This document shows positions 41,715-51,322 of a stretch of 64,000 nucleotides of DNA, in pieces; within the stretch, counting starts at the first letter, position 1, and each line of letters starts with the position of its first letter. The stretch comes from Sphingobacterium tabacisoli. GTDB taxonomy: Bacteria; Bacteroidota; Bacteroidia; Sphingobacteriales; Sphingobacteriaceae. A program made the translations under genes and the position numbers. The stretch covers positions 248,001 to 312,000 of the forward strand of contig NZ_JAEQMU010000001.1 of NCBI RefSeq assembly GCF_017908035.1. The letters run 5' to 3'. The notes under the pieces are model-generated. The model was not told where the DNA came from. It worked only from the letters and a program-made list of their open reading frames with translations, and did not search any database.

Positions 41715-42914
41715 ATGGACCGATTAACAGATCAAATAAGCAATAGGATAGAAGAAGTATTTTCGCAAGCAGTTTACGATCGTAGATACCTCCATCAGCA
41801 CCCCGAGCTTTCATTTCATGAGTTTGAAACGAGTGCCTACATACGAACACGGTTGGATGCAATGAATATTCCCTATCGGATCGTTGCCAAAACAGGTGTT
41901 GTAGGTGTAATAGAAGGGGAGCGCGCTAGTAGTGAGGATATTATTGTATTACGTGCCGATATTGATGCCCTTCCTATTGAAGAGAAAAATTTCATTGATT
42001 ACCGCTCCGAACATGACGGTGTTATGCATGCGTGTGGACATGATTTCCATACGGCCAATCTTCTTGGGATTGCCGGTATACTCCATGGACTACGATCATC
42101 CTTTTCGGGCAAGATTCTCTTGCTCTTCCAACCTGCGGAAGAAAAAATCCCTGGTGGGGCGCTACAAGTGTTGGAATCGGGTATTTTAGAATCTTTTGGA
42201 GGCCATATAAAAGCTGTTTTTGGGGTACATGTGAGTCCTAGGTTATCTTTGGGTAAAATTGGGATCTGTGCGGGGCGTTTCATGGCTTCTAGTGACGAAT
42301 TTTACTTAACCATCAAGGGAAGTGGAGGGCATGCCGCCGAGCCACATCGTGCGGTAGATCCCATTATGATTGCAGTACAGCTTTTGAGTACGTTACAACA
42401 GGTCGTAAGCAGAAAAGCCGACCCCAATACACCATCTGTCTTAACTTTTGGTCGTTTTGAGGGAAGAGGAGCTGCCAACGTCATTCCCGAAGAGGTGATA
42501 TTGGAAGGGACTTTTAGAACTGTAGATGAGAAATGGCGGGTAGAAGCAGTGCGGCAGATAGAGGATGTGATCCATACATTGCCTCGTTCTTTAGGCGCCT
42601 CCGTACAATTAGAGGTACGTCGAGGGTATCCAACATTGTACAATGACCCAAGCTTAGCTTCTCATTCTAAACACCTCCTGGAAAATCTGTTGGGGCAGGA
42701 GCGGGTTGCAGACCTAGGAATATGGATGGCCGCCGAAGACTTTGCTTATTACTCTCACAGATACCCTTCTTTGTTTGTGTTGGTCGGAACAGATAATGGA
42801 GGTTCAGAAACTCAGTATGGATTGCATAATGCGCAATTCAACCTTGATGAAAAGGCCTTCAAAACATCGATGCTTGCCCTGACACACCTGGTTTTGGATC
42901 TGTTGAATGAATAA
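41715..42914 (+). CDS. M20-family N-acyl-amino-acid amidohydrolase
   Basis: Cytosolic metal-dependent amidohydrolase of 399 residues, of the HipO/AbgB/ama type, releasing amino acids from N-acyl or hippurate-like substrates. Metal-site elements are HACGHDFHT (105-113, Cys107 and His109 as in this subfamily), PAEEKIPGG with Glu142/Glu143, and a late AAEDFAYYS. A dimerisation domain with GSGGHAAEPHRAVDPI is near 208-222. A divergent 216-base gap separates it from the mscS-like gene, and a bidirectional terminator follows. Confidence 0.92.
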   Translation: MDRLTDQISNRIEEVFSQAVYDRRYLHQHPELSFHEFETSAYIRTRLDAMNIPYRIVAKTGVVGVIEGERASSEDIIVLRADIDALPIEEKNFIDYRSEHDGVMHACGHDFHTANLLGIAGILHGLRSSFSGKILLLFQPAEEKIPGGALQVLESGILESFGGHIKAVFGVHVSPRLSLGKIGICAGRFMASSDEFYLTIKGSGGHAAEPHRAVDPIMIAVQLLSTLQQVVSRKADPNTPSVLTFGRFEGRGAANVIPEEVILEGTFRTVDEKWRVEAVRQIEDVIHTLPRSLGASVQLEVRRGYPTLYNDPSLASHSKHLLENLLGQERVADLGIWMAAEDFAYYSHRYPSLFVLVGTDNGGSETQYGLHNAQFNLDEKAFKTSMLALTHLVLDLLNE

Positions 42915-42951
42915 ATCATCCGGTTACATAATAATAACGGAAATTATAAAC

Positions 42952-42988
42952 AAAAAAGAGCGTACTCCAATTCAGTACGCTCTTTTTT
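42952..42988. terminator. Bidirectional terminator between amidohydrolase and heme oxygenase genes
   Basis: AAAAAAGAGCGTACT and AGTACGCTCTTTTTT form a perfect 15-bp arm pair around CCAATTC. The A-run and T-run provide a U-tail in both directions between two convergent genes. Confidence 0.88.
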
Positions 42989-42989
42989 G

Positions 42990-43553
42990 TTAGTTTTCGG
43001 ACAGAATTTCGGTGAATACGTCACCAAAATTAAAAAATGTCTGATTGGCTACGTCAATAGCCCGTGCATGATCGGCTGGGGTTTCCCCGTATTTGTTCAG
43101 TACAGCTGTAAAACCAGTCCACATCGCGGCGCTGTCTGCACCATATCCTTCGAAAAAGGAAGTACCGCGTTCTATCCCATATTTATGGAGCATCTGTACG
43201 ATATAAGGTCCTCCCATAATTGAACCCTCCAATACATATAGTGCGCTTAGGGCTTCCAGTACATTGGTCACGATAGGGGCATTTGCATCAGGTAGGTTAT
43301 CGATATTACCTCCGAGCGCTTCAATGTCTTTTTGGATATAGGACGAATTGCGACGTTCGTGGATATCAGGCAGTACATCTGTAGTAACAAAGGGTGCGAT
43401 ATTGTTTTCTACCGAGCGAAAATAGGCGTAAAACCCCTTTAGAACATTAACATAGTCTACTTCCGAGCGGATAGCTTTTAATTGACGTACTACTATTCCT
43501 TCCGTTTTTTGATGTGCTGGGTGCGTACTTTCTTTAATATTTTGACTTAACAT
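42990..43553 (-). CDS. Heme oxygenase-like protein (biliverdin-producing type)
   Basis: Predicted cytosolic all-helical enzyme of 187 residues that would open heme to biliverdin, CO and iron. The proximal-ligand region is STHPAHQKTE at 9-18, with His14 the probable axial ligand. The distal helix EGSIMGGPYIVQML near 109-122 carries the Gly-rich kink expected above the heme. Length fits bacterial heme oxygenases (BphO/HemO). It is a single gene with no phytochrome next to it, so the purpose could be iron recovery from heme or bilin synthesis. Confidence 0.82.
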   Translation of the reverse strand: MLSQNIKESTHPAHQKTEGIVVRQLKAIRSEVDYVNVLKGFYAYFRSVENNIAPFVTTDVLPDIHERRNSSYIQKDIEALGGNIDNLPDANAPIVTNVLEALSALYVLEGSIMGGPYIVQMLHKYGIERGTSFFEGYGADSAAMWTGFTAVLNKYGETPADHARAIDVANQTFFNFGDVFTEILSEN

Positions 43554-43712
43554 ATTTCTCTTTTGATTTAAAAACGATTCAATCTACAAAATCGTATTTG
43601 CTTTGATCTCTTTTATGGGAGCGTGTTCACTGACTTTTACAGAATAATGACGTCTCTCCTATACTTATGAAGGGTAGTTAACAGCAAGTTTGGAGTAAGC
43701 GGAGAAATACGC

Positions 43713-44273
43713 TTATTTAAAAGTCAAATTTACTTTTTTGAAGCCAAGTCCTTCCAGTAGTGGTTGAAAGACGTGAATGGCATTAGATTGTGTCTGTGTC
43801 AGTATATCCGATTTTTGAACTTGCTTCGTAATTTCTGCTTCTGCACTTTTGAATGCTTCATCTACCAAAGTTGCTTCCCTAAAAAAAGCCATTTTTGTAT
43901 CGTATACCTTAGAATCTTTATGATCTATTTTGACATAGCAGAGTTCTGCTTTAGGAAGTACTATCGTAGCCGAATCCCCAGATATGGTCACGTCTTCGGG
44001 TTTAAGCTTACTAAGGTCTATACATCCCACAGCGTCCGCTTTAACGATCAGCAGCACGCTAGCGTCCGGTAGATAGTTACTTACATCTTTATGTTCGATG
44101 ACATCACTGAATCTATATTTTACTAACTCAAGTTTTCCCATAGATTCAATCCGTTCCACCAGGATCTGGTGTTTGGTTTCTGTCGTAATCTTAGGAGTGA
44201 ATTTATCTTTAACCAACCATATAATAACTCCTATTAGCACAATCGGGACAATAATTCTTACCAATGTTTTCAT
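43713..44273 (-). CDS. DUF4230-like membrane-anchored protein
   Basis: A 186-residue protein (from ATG at 44273; an in-frame ATG at 44300 adds nine residues) with an N-terminal membrane anchor (IIVPIVLIGVIIWLV). A single soluble domain of the DUF4230 type follows: ESMGKLELVKYRFSDVIEHK, then SVLLIVKADAVGCIDLSKL. DUF4230 has no assigned biochemical role. It stands between the heme oxygenase and thioredoxin genes on the same strand, but with gaps of more than 100 bases, so an operon is not evident. Confidence 0.7.
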   Translation of the reverse strand: MKTLVRIIVPIVLIGVIIWLVKDKFTPKITTETKHQILVERIESMGKLELVKYRFSDVIEHKDVSNYLPDASVLLIVKADAVGCIDLSKLKPEDVTISGDSATIVLPKAELCYVKIDHKDSKVYDTKMAFFREATLVDEAFKSAEAEITKQVQKSDILTQTQSNAIHVFQPLLEGLGFKKVNLTFK

Positions 44274-44345
44274 ATGTGTATAATTTTTTTTAGCCTGCAT
44301 ATCGTATTGCTATATCTGTCTGCAGGCATCTATATCCTATAGGAC

Positions 44346-44379
44346 AAAAAATAGACCACTTCGTTTAAAGTGGTCTATT
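44346..44379 (-). terminator. Rho-independent terminator after the thioredoxin-family gene
   Basis: Read on the minus strand, AATAGACCACTT and AAGTGGTCTATT form a perfect 12-bp stem with a six-base loop followed by a U-run (A-run at 44346-44350 on the plus strand). It lies about 50 bases after the stop codon of the thioredoxin-family gene. Confidence 0.82.
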
Positions 44380-44429
44380 AGTATTGATAATATAAGATTG
44401 GAACCTTATCATACTGCCATTTAGACAGC

Positions 44430-44984
44430 TTAACGTTTTATTTCGTTTTTACGGAATACAGCCGCAATATCGGCCAGTTGAGCTTCATTTAAGGTGGAGC
44501 TTTTCTTCAGACAGTCGATAAAATGAGCTACTTCTGCAGGAGCGGCAGGGCAACCGGCATTTTCTCCTTTAGTCGATAACGATGCCCCGGCAGGTCGAAT
44601 CTGAGAATCAGCTATCAAATTCTTTTTGTTATCAAAAACCAGCCAGGTCGGTAGACCTTGATCTGCATTGTTGTATTTTTTTAATAGTTCAGCAGCGCCA
44701 GGATTTTCGAGATTCTCTTTTCCTTTGGTTTCATACACCGTAAAGTCCGCTATGACGTAATACTTGTCAAAAAGAGGTTTTATCGCAGGATCATTAAGAC
44801 TAGCTGTCATTTTATGACACCATCCACACCATGAAGCATGAAAAATCGCTAATACACTTTTATTTTCTTTGGTGGCTTTGGCAATGGCCAAATCCAATAC
44901 TTTCTCAGCAGGAAGAGGAGAAGTTTGGGCTTCAGTATGCTGCAGACTTAAGGCTAATATCAGCCCGACTAATAGTGTTTTCAT
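44430..44984 (-). CDS. Periplasmic thioredoxin-family protein (CGWC)
   Basis: Exported 184-residue thioredoxin-fold protein (signal peptide about 1-19, ending TEAQ). The redox motif is SWCGWCHKM with Cys53 and Cys56. The cis-proline region is GLPTWLVFD near 113-121. The C-terminal 40 residues are helical. The CGWC dithiol and the DUF255-like context (thioredoxin_7 type) suggest a disulfide reductase or a protein of the DsbD-dependent pathway. It is divergent from the metal-efflux operon, which may be coincidental. Confidence 0.85.
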   Translation of the reverse strand: MKTLLVGLILALSLQHTEAQTSPLPAEKVLDLAIAKATKENKSVLAIFHASWCGWCHKMTASLNDPAIKPLFDKYYVIADFTVYETKGKENLENPGAAELLKKYNNADQGLPTWLVFDNKKNLIADSQIRPAGASLSTKGENAGCPAAPAEVAHFIDCLKKSSTLNEAQLADIAAVFRKNEIKR

Positions 44985-45166
44985 GTCTAAGGTTTATTTT
45001 TTATAAAAGTAAGTAATCTTCCATAATTGTTCAGGTTATTATTTTGTTACACAATGTGTTTTTTCTTTGTTTTAGAAACTGTACTGCTAGTTAAATATGC
45101 GGACAGGGAGAATAGGGCATGTAACTGGTGGCATAGTTTTTGTTTTTTTATTGAAATTATGTAATA

Positions 45167-45502
45167 TTGCTTGTGTTGAGATGGTTGACCTACATATTGT
45201 CCCTTTATATATTGGTATTAGCAGTGCTGCCATGTACCGATCATCTCATTGTTCCAATACAGATTGATTTAACACATTTGACTGCCGATTCCCACGATCA
45301 TGATCAGGAGAGTCGTGATACCTGTACGCCTCTATGTGGATGTTCTTGCTGTGGTGTACATATCAGTGAAGTCTCCTTTTTCTGGTATGAAATTCCAGAA
45401 CAGCCGATTGTTTACAAGATAGCGAATCAATCTTTTGCTGCTAAATTTCCGATCTCCGATTATAATGGGAGCATTTGGCAGCCTCCTAAGGCTCTCGTTT
45501 AA
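45167..45502 (+). CDS. Small Cys/His-rich exported protein at head of metal-efflux operon
   Basis: A 111-residue protein with a hydrophobic N-terminus (YILSLYILVLAVLPC) and a metal-binding-looking cluster, DSHDHDQESRDTCTPLCGCS followed by CCGVH (about 42-65). It matches my memory of the DUF6660-type proteins placed ahead of CusA-like pumps in Bacteroidota. No ATG is available: the start is TTG 45167 or GTG 45173, since a TGA lies upstream at 45152. It precedes the RND pump by 192 bases and probably senses, buffers or delivers periplasmic metal. Function inferred from composition and position only. Confidence 0.6.
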   Translation: MLVLRWLTYILSLYILVLAVLPCTDHLIVPIQIDLTHLTADSHDHDQESRDTCTPLCGCSCCGVHISEVSFFWYEIPEQPIVYKIANQSFAAKFPISDYNGSIWQPPKALV

Positions 45503-45587
45503 GCCCCATCCTTCCTACGTACATCTATAGCTGGTTATCTGATCGATGATTTTTATTGTTTATCAGGTGCAACAATATCTATAGTTA

Positions 45588-45604
45588 TTTGTTGTAGCAA
45601 CAAA
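45588..45604. promoter_or_regulatory. 17-bp palindrome upstream of the RND pump gene
   Basis: TTTGTTG-TAG-CAACAAA is a perfect inverted repeat located 91 bases before the GTG start of the pump gene. There is no T-tail, so it is more likely a protein-binding site than a terminator. No metal regulator gene is visible in the window. Confidence 0.35.
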
Positions 45605-45694
45605 GATTATTATAGTTTTCTCATTTCGAAGAAACTATATCGGGCTACCTAATTATCTTTTAGAGAAAAATTACAAACTTTAATTTAATGTATT

Positions 45695-48600
45695 GTGTTA
45701 GATAGTATTATAAGATTTAGCATAAAAAATAAGATCATTATAGGTTTGATGACCTTATTGCTTATCATATGGGGGAGCTGGAGTGCGACCAAGCTCCCTA
45801 TAGATGCTGTGCCTGATATTACCAATAATCAAGTCCAGATCTTTACCTCAGTTCCTACTTTAGCAGGACAGGAGGTCGAACAATTAGTAACCTTTCCAAT
45901 TGAGCAGAGCATTGCAAACGTACCCGATATTGAAGAGATACGAAGTATTTCACGGTTTGGCCTGTCGGTTGTCACCGTGGTATTTAAAGAAGAAGTCGAT
46001 ATCTACTTTGCCCGCCAGCTGATCAGCGAAAAATTGAAACAGGCTGTCGAAAATATTCCGGCCGGTATAGGCAGCCCCGAAATGGCACCAGTCAGTACCG
46101 GATTGGGCGAGGTATACCAATATATTATCCACCCCAAGAAAGGGAGTGAGTCGAAGTATAACGCAAAAGATCTGCGCGAGATGCAGGACTGGATCGTAGC
46201 AAGACAGCTTTATGGTACACCTGGTATTGCCGAAATAAACAGTTTCGGAGGCGAACTAAAGCAATACGAGGTAGCGGTAAATCCAGATAGACTGAGAGCG
46301 ATGAATGTTAGCATTCCGGAATTGTTTACCGCTTTAGAAAAAAATAATCAGAATACAGGCGGCGCCTATATTGATAAAAAACCGAATGCCTATTTTATCC
46401 GGGGTATCGGATTGGTTACATCACTTGAAGACGTCGGGAATATTGCTGTCAAAACTACGGGAACAGTACCCGTGTATGTTAAAGATATTGCTGATGTCCG
46501 TTTCGGTAGTGCCGTGCGATATGGTGCTTTGACCTATAATGGAGAGGTCGATGCGGTAGGAGGTGTCGTCATGATGCTCAAAGGAGAAAACAGTAATGAA
46601 GTCGTGAATCGAGTCAAAGAGAAACTCCCTACAATCCAGAAGTCACTGCCTGATGATGTTATTATCGAACCTTATCTAGACCGTACCGACCTCGTCGGGC
46701 GGGCGATTCAGACCGTAGAAAAAAATCTAATTGAAGGTGCATTGATTGTCATCTTCGTATTAGTGATTTTCTTAGGTAATCTTCGGGCCGGTTTAATTGT
46801 TGCCTCTGCTATCCCATTGTCCCTCTTGTTCGCTTTAGGAATGATGAATGTCTTTGGTGTCAGTGCCAACCTAATGAGCTTGGGGGCTATAGATTTCGGA
46901 TTGATAGTAGATGGTGCGGTAATTGTCGTTGAAGCCACTTTACACCATTTAGGCCTACGAAAATCTACCGAAAGGCTTACACAGGAGCAGATGGATGAAG
47001 AGGTTTTCGAATCAGCTTCCAAGATAAGAACAAGTGCAGCATTTGGCGAAATTATAATCCTGATTGTATATATCCCTATCCTTACCCTCGTAGGCGTCGA
47101 AGGAAAAATGTTTACCCCGATGGCAAAAACCGTAGGCTTTGCTATTCTTGGGGCTTTGATCCTTTCGCTGACTTATATTCCTATGATGAGTGCGTTGTTT
47201 CTACCTAAGAAGAACAGCGGAAAGGAGACTTTCAGTGACAAGATGATCGCCCGGTTACAGCGCGGATATAAGCCTATGCTGGAGAAGATGATACAGGTTA
47301 AATACCTTGTCGTATCGATCACCGTACTTGTGTTCGGAGTAGCTGTATTCTTATTTAGCCGTATGGGAGGCGAGTTCATCCCTCAGCTACAAGAGGGCGA
47401 TTTTGCTTTCCATTGTATTCTACCTCAGGGAAGCTCTTTGAGTCAAAGTATAGAGACCTCGATGAAAGCCTCCCGGATTATAAAAGAGTTTGATGAGGTA
47501 CGCATGGTTGTAGGAAAGACAGGGGCGGCCGAAGTGCCGACAGATCCCATGCCTCCGGAAGCGACGGATATGATGGTCCTTTTAAAACCGCAGAAGGAAT
47601 GGGCTTCCGGCAGGACCTATGACGAATTGGGAGATGCTATATTGGAGAAATTAGAGGTCATTCCAGGAGTTTTCTTTGAAAAAAACCAACCTATCCAGAT
47701 GCGTTTCAATGAATTGATGACCGGGATACGCCAAGATGTAGCGGTAAAGATATTTGGCGAAAATATGGACACCCTAGCGAACTATGCGACCAAAGTCGGC
47801 GCTGTAATACAGACCGTATCCGGCGTTACCGTACCGCAGATAGAGCGGGTCAGCGGATTGCCGCAGATCAATATCGAGTACGATCGGGTTCGGATCGCTA
47901 ATAATGGACTTACCATACAAGATCTAAATGATATTGTCAGCACCGCATTTGCCGGTAGGAGTACAGGAAGCGTATACGAAAATGAGCGGAGATTTGATAT
48001 GGTAGTCCGGTTGGATAGCACCCATCGGAGTGGTATAGATGACGTACGTAACCTATTGGTCCCTACTGCGAGCGGAGCGCAGATCCCGTTATTTCAGCTT
48101 GCGGATATCGATTACAAATTGGGCCCTGCCCAGATCAGTAGAGAATCCGGTAAACGCAGGATCGTAATCGGTTTTAATGTTGCCGATAGGGACGTTCAGT
48201 CTGTAGTCAAAGAGATCCAACAGAAGTTAGAAAACGTCAAGCTACCATCTGGTTATTATTTTACCTATGGAGGGCAGTTTGAAAACTTACAAAAGGCATC
48301 TGCCCGGCTTATGATTGCCGTCCCTATTGCTTTGTTGTTGATTTTTATGCTGTTGTATTTCACATTCCATTCTTTCAAGCAGGCCACGCTGATATTCACC
48401 GCAATTCCGATGAGTGCTATAGGTGGTGTATTGGCCCTTTTATTACGAGGTATGCCTTTCAGTATTAGTGCAGGAATAGGTTTTATTGCCCTTTTTGGGG
48501 TAGCCGTTTTAAACGGTATCGTTCTGATAGGGACGTTTAATCAACTCGAAAAAGAGGGAATCAAGGACGTGTTACAGCGTGTGAGACAAGGAACGATAAT

Positions 48601-50005
48601 CCGCTTGAGACCCGTATTGATGACTGCGACTGTAGCTTCTTTAGGCTTTCTGCCAATGGCTATTAGTACGAGTGCCGGTGCGGAGGTGCAGAAACCCCTG
48701 GCTACTGTTGTAATCGGAGGGTTGGTAACAGCGACTTTCCTGACCCTGTTCGTGCTTCCGTTGCTCTATATTATTTTTAATTCAAAAATAAAACCAGTTA
48801 AAGTTGATACCATGAAAACAACAATGACCATATTGTTATTTGGAATGGGGATTTTGTTTGCCAATGCCCAAAGTAGAGTCCCTGTTGAGCGTTTAATAGA
48901 TAGTGCCTTGAAGAACAATCTTCAATATCGGGTAAATCAGGCTGAGGTCGATGCCGCTGGTTATACTGTCAAGACAGCCGTTAATATTGCTCCTTTTGGC
49001 GTATCGGTACAGAACGATGAACTACAGCCCTCCAATCGAAAAGGGCGGCCCACTATAGGTATATCCCAAGATATCGCATGGCCTGGATTATATACTGCAC
49101 GTAAAAAATACTTTAGCGAACAGTTGAAGTTTGCCGAGTTAAATAAGGACCTTATCACCGCTATGATAAAGAGAGACGTCCGACTGGCGTACTTCCAGTT
49201 ATGGTATCTGCAGGATAGACAATCACTATTTGGACAACTGGATAGTATCTATTCCAGTCTGTTCAAAGCAACAGATCTACGTGTCCGGACAGGTGATGTA
49301 GCGATGCTCGATCGTATTGCAGCAGAAGCCAAGTTGAACGAATTGAGGGCTCAGATCAAACAAAATAATAAAGAAATGACCATACAGCAACAGCAGCTGA
49401 TGTTACTGACCAATCGCAATGAATGGTTGTTGCCTCTGCAAAGCGCAATGCCAAAGGTAGGAATGGAGCTGTTGGCAGATAATACGTCCCATCCTATATT
49501 GAATTTACAGCAACAGAACATCGCTATTGCAAATTCCAATGTCCAGGTAGAGCGAAACAACAATATGCCCGGTTTCTCCGGAGGCTTTTCTTCACAGCGG
49601 ATCCTCGGAATAAACGATCCTGTAACCGCTTTCTCAGTAGGAGCATCCTTTCCGTTGTTTGGCATGTCGGCAGCCAAGAATAGAGTGAAAGCGGCAAAAG
49701 CCGAGGTTAAGGTGCAGGAGGAAACCTTAGCCTATAACAAGCAGCAGCTACAGACAGATCAAGCTTCAGCTATTGCGGAGATCGAAAGAAATAAGGCTTT
49801 GTTGGATTTTTATGAAAAGTCTGGATTAAAACAGGCCGATGAGATAATCAAAGCAGCGACACTCAGTTATAATACAGGAGAGATTGGCTTTGCCGAGCTT
49901 AGTCAGTTTTTAGGGCAGGCAATCACCATCCGTCAGAATTATTTGGATGTGCTCAATCTGTATAATAAATCTGCTATACAAATCAACTATCTGAATAATA
50001 AATAA
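45695..50005 (+). CDS. CzcA-type heavy-metal RND pump fused to a TolC-like outer-membrane channel
   Basis: A 1436-residue fusion. Residues 1-1035 are a heavy-metal-efflux RND transporter. Asp400, Asp406 and Glu413 in IDFGLIVDGAVIVVE have exactly the spacing of the CzcA proton-relay residues 402/408/415, indicating divalent ions (Zn, Co, Cd, Ni), not Cu(I)/Ag(I). Twelve TM helices and two large periplasmic loops are recognisable. Residues 1040-1436 are a TolC/CusC-like outer-membrane factor. At the joint Met1040 (ATG 48812) begins a signal-peptide-like stretch (MTILLFGMGILFANAQ) with an AxA-type cleavage site (ANA-Q). The channel could therefore be released by signal peptidase or translated separately. 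The GTG start at 45695 is the only good candidate. Confidence 0.92.
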   Translation: MLDSIIRFSIKNKIIIGLMTLLLIIWGSWSATKLPIDAVPDITNNQVQIFTSVPTLAGQEVEQLVTFPIEQSIANVPDIEEIRSISRFGLSVVTVVFKEEVDIYFARQLISEKLKQAVENIPAGIGSPEMAPVSTGLGEVYQYIIHPKKGSESKYNAKDLREMQDWIVARQLYGTPGIAEINSFGGELKQYEVAVNPDRLRAMNVSIPELFTALEKNNQNTGGAYIDKKPNAYFIRGIGLVTSLEDVGNIAVKTTGTVPVYVKDIADVRFGSAVRYGALTYNGEVDAVGGVVMMLKGENSNEVVNRVKEKLPTIQKSLPDDVIIEPYLDRTDLVGRAIQTVEKNLIEGALIVIFVLVIFLGNLRAGLIVASAIPLSLLFALGMMNVFGVSANLMSLGAIDFGLIVDGAVIVVEATLHHLGLRKSTERLTQEQMDEEVFESASKIRTSAAFGEIIILIVYIPILTLVGVEGKMFTPMAKTVGFAILGALILSLTYIPMMSALFLPKKNSGKETFSDKMIARLQRGYKPMLEKMIQVKYLVVSITVLVFGVAVFLFSRMGGEFIPQLQEGDFAFHCILPQGSSLSQSIETSMKASRIIKEFDEVRMVVGKTGAAEVPTDPMPPEATDMMVLLKPQKEWASGRTYDELGDAILEKLEVIPGVFFEKNQPIQMRFNELMTGIRQDVAVKIFGENMDTLANYATKVGAVIQTVSGVTVPQIERVSGLPQINIEYDRVRIANNGLTIQDLNDIVSTAFAGRSTGSVYENERRFDMVVRLDSTHRSGIDDVRNLLVPTASGAQIPLFQLADIDYKLGPAQISRESGKRRIVIGFNVADRDVQSVVKEIQQKLENVKLPSGYYFTYGGQFENLQKASARLMIAVPIALLLIFMLLYFTFHSFKQATLIFTAIPMSAIGGVLALLLRGMPFSISAGIGFIALFGVAVLNGIVLIGTFNQLEKEGIKDVLQRVRQGTIIRLRPVLMTATVASLGFLPMAISTSAGAEVQKPLATVVIGGLVTATFLTLFVLPLLYIIFNSKIKPVKVDTMKTTMTILLFGMGILFANAQSRVPVERLIDSALKNNLQYRVNQAEVDAAGYTVKTAVNIAPFGVSVQNDELQPSNRKGRPTIGISQDIAWPGLYTARKKYFSEQLKFAELNKDLITAMIKRDVRLAYFQLWYLQDRQSLFGQLDSIYSSLFKATDLRVRTGDVAMLDRIAAEAKLNELRAQIKQNNKEMTIQQQQLMLLTNRNEWLLPLQSAMPKVGMELLADNTSHPILNLQQQNIAIANSNVQVERNNNMPGFSGGFSSQRILGINDPVTAFSVGASFPLFGMSAAKNRVKAAKAEVKVQEETLAYNKQQLQTDQASAIAEIERNKALLDFYEKSGLKQADEIIKAATLSYNTGEIGFAELSQFLGQAITIRQNYLDVLNLYNKSAIQINYLNNK

Positions 50006-50026
50006 TCAGTTTAAAAAGATATCATA

Positions 50027-51298
50027 ATGAAATTACGCATAAAAATAATATCACCGGCACTCGTATTCTTACTTTTCGTAGTGGGATGTAATGGCAATAA
50101 GCCGAAGGAAGAAGGGACAGAAAAAGCAGCGCATAGCGAGTCTGAAGAGGAATCAACTACAATAGCCTCCTTGACCAAAGAGCAGATATCTTCTGTCGGA
50201 ATCACTTGGAGTAGTATGGAATACAAGGATCTGATGGCTTCTATTAAAGTCAATGGCCAACTGAGTGTGCCCAATAATAATAAAGCAAACGCGACATCAC
50301 TCTATGGCGGGGTGATCAAAAGCCTACTTGTGCAGTTGGGAGATTATGTTAGAAAGGGGCAGACCATAGCGACCATTACCAATCCACAGTACATACAGCT
50401 ACAAGAGGAGTACCTTACCGTATCCAGTCAGATCGTATTGGCAGAGCAGGAGTTACAACGTCAGCAGGAACTGAATGCATCAAATGCAGGTGCAGGCAAG
50501 AATCTTCAAACAGCGCAGACGACAATGAATACCCTACGTACTAGAAAAGCTTCTCTGCAGCAGCAGATCGCATTGATGGGGATTGATATCAATCATCTTA
50601 CAGATGCCAATTTAAAATCGGTCTTGGTCGTAAAAAGCCCTATAAATGGCACTGTGAGTAATGTCTTTGCAAAAATAGGAAGCTACGTAGATGTATCTTC
50701 ACCTGTGATAGAGATCGTGGACAACAGCTCGATTCATTTGGATTTACAGGTTTTCGAAAAGGATCTCCCAAATGTAAAGATAGGACAGGTTATCGATTTT
50801 ACATTGACTAATAATCCAGGTGTCACCTACAAGGCCAAGGTTTTTAGGATCGGATCATCTTTTGAAAATGACAGTAAATCGATTGCTGTACACTGCGATG
50901 TATTAGGTAATAAGCAGGGGCTTATAGATGGTATGAATACGATTGGTCTACTAGGTCTAAATGAGCGCAAAGCGTTGTCGGTGCCTAATGAAGCCATTGT
51001 GGAGGCCGATGGGAAGTCGTACATCTTTGTGGTCACCGACAAAGAAGCCGAAGCACATCATGATGAAGAAGGACACGTACACCAGGAGGGAGAGGGACAT
51101 GAGCATTCGCATGCAGATAGTAAACCGCCCCAGGGACAGGTCAATTTTGAAAAAATAGAGATTGCAAAAGGAGCGAGTGAACTTGGTTATACAGCGATTA
51201 CTCCTGTACAAGAATTAGCAAAAGATACGCAGATCGTTGTGAAGGGAGCCTTTTTTATCAATGCAAAACTAGGGAATACAGGAGGACACGAACATTAA
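50027..51298 (+). CDS. RND periplasmic adaptor lipoprotein (CusB/CzcB-like) with His-rich loop
   Basis: A 423-residue lipoprotein (lipobox FVVGC, Cys21) that bridges the RND pump to the outer-membrane channel. It shows the barrel-sandwich lipoyl halves (ATSLYGGVIKSLLVQLGDYV near 88-107, VVKSPINGTVSNVFAKIGSY near 202-221) flanking a coiled-coil hairpin (about 125-190), then a beta-barrel. Near 342-367 there is a histidine-rich insertion (HHDEEGHVHQEGEGHEHSH), suited to binding Zn or Co. It begins 21 bases after the pump gene; the P-type ATPase follows 24 bases later. Confidence 0.92.
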   Translation: MKLRIKIISPALVFLLFVVGCNGNKPKEEGTEKAAHSESEEESTTIASLTKEQISSVGITWSSMEYKDLMASIKVNGQLSVPNNNKANATSLYGGVIKSLLVQLGDYVRKGQTIATITNPQYIQLQEEYLTVSSQIVLAEQELQRQQELNASNAGAGKNLQTAQTTMNTLRTRKASLQQQIALMGIDINHLTDANLKSVLVVKSPINGTVSNVFAKIGSYVDVSSPVIEIVDNSSIHLDLQVFEKDLPNVKIGQVIDFTLTNNPGVTYKAKVFRIGSSFENDSKSIAVHCDVLGNKQGLIDGMNTIGLLGLNERKALSVPNEAIVEADGKSYIFVVTDKEAEAHHDEEGHVHQEGEGHEHSHADSKPPQGQVNFEKIEIAKGASELGYTAITPVQELAKDTQIVVKGAFFINAKLGNTGGHEH

Positions 51299-51322
51299 TT
51301 ATAAAAGTAGTATATTGTTGAT

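Noticed and set aside
45695..50005. Copper/silver (Cus-type) pump
   Set aside because: The TM4 region carries the CzcA-type Asp/Asp/Glu relay, not the Cu-type AIGAMVD pattern, so divalent metals are more likely.
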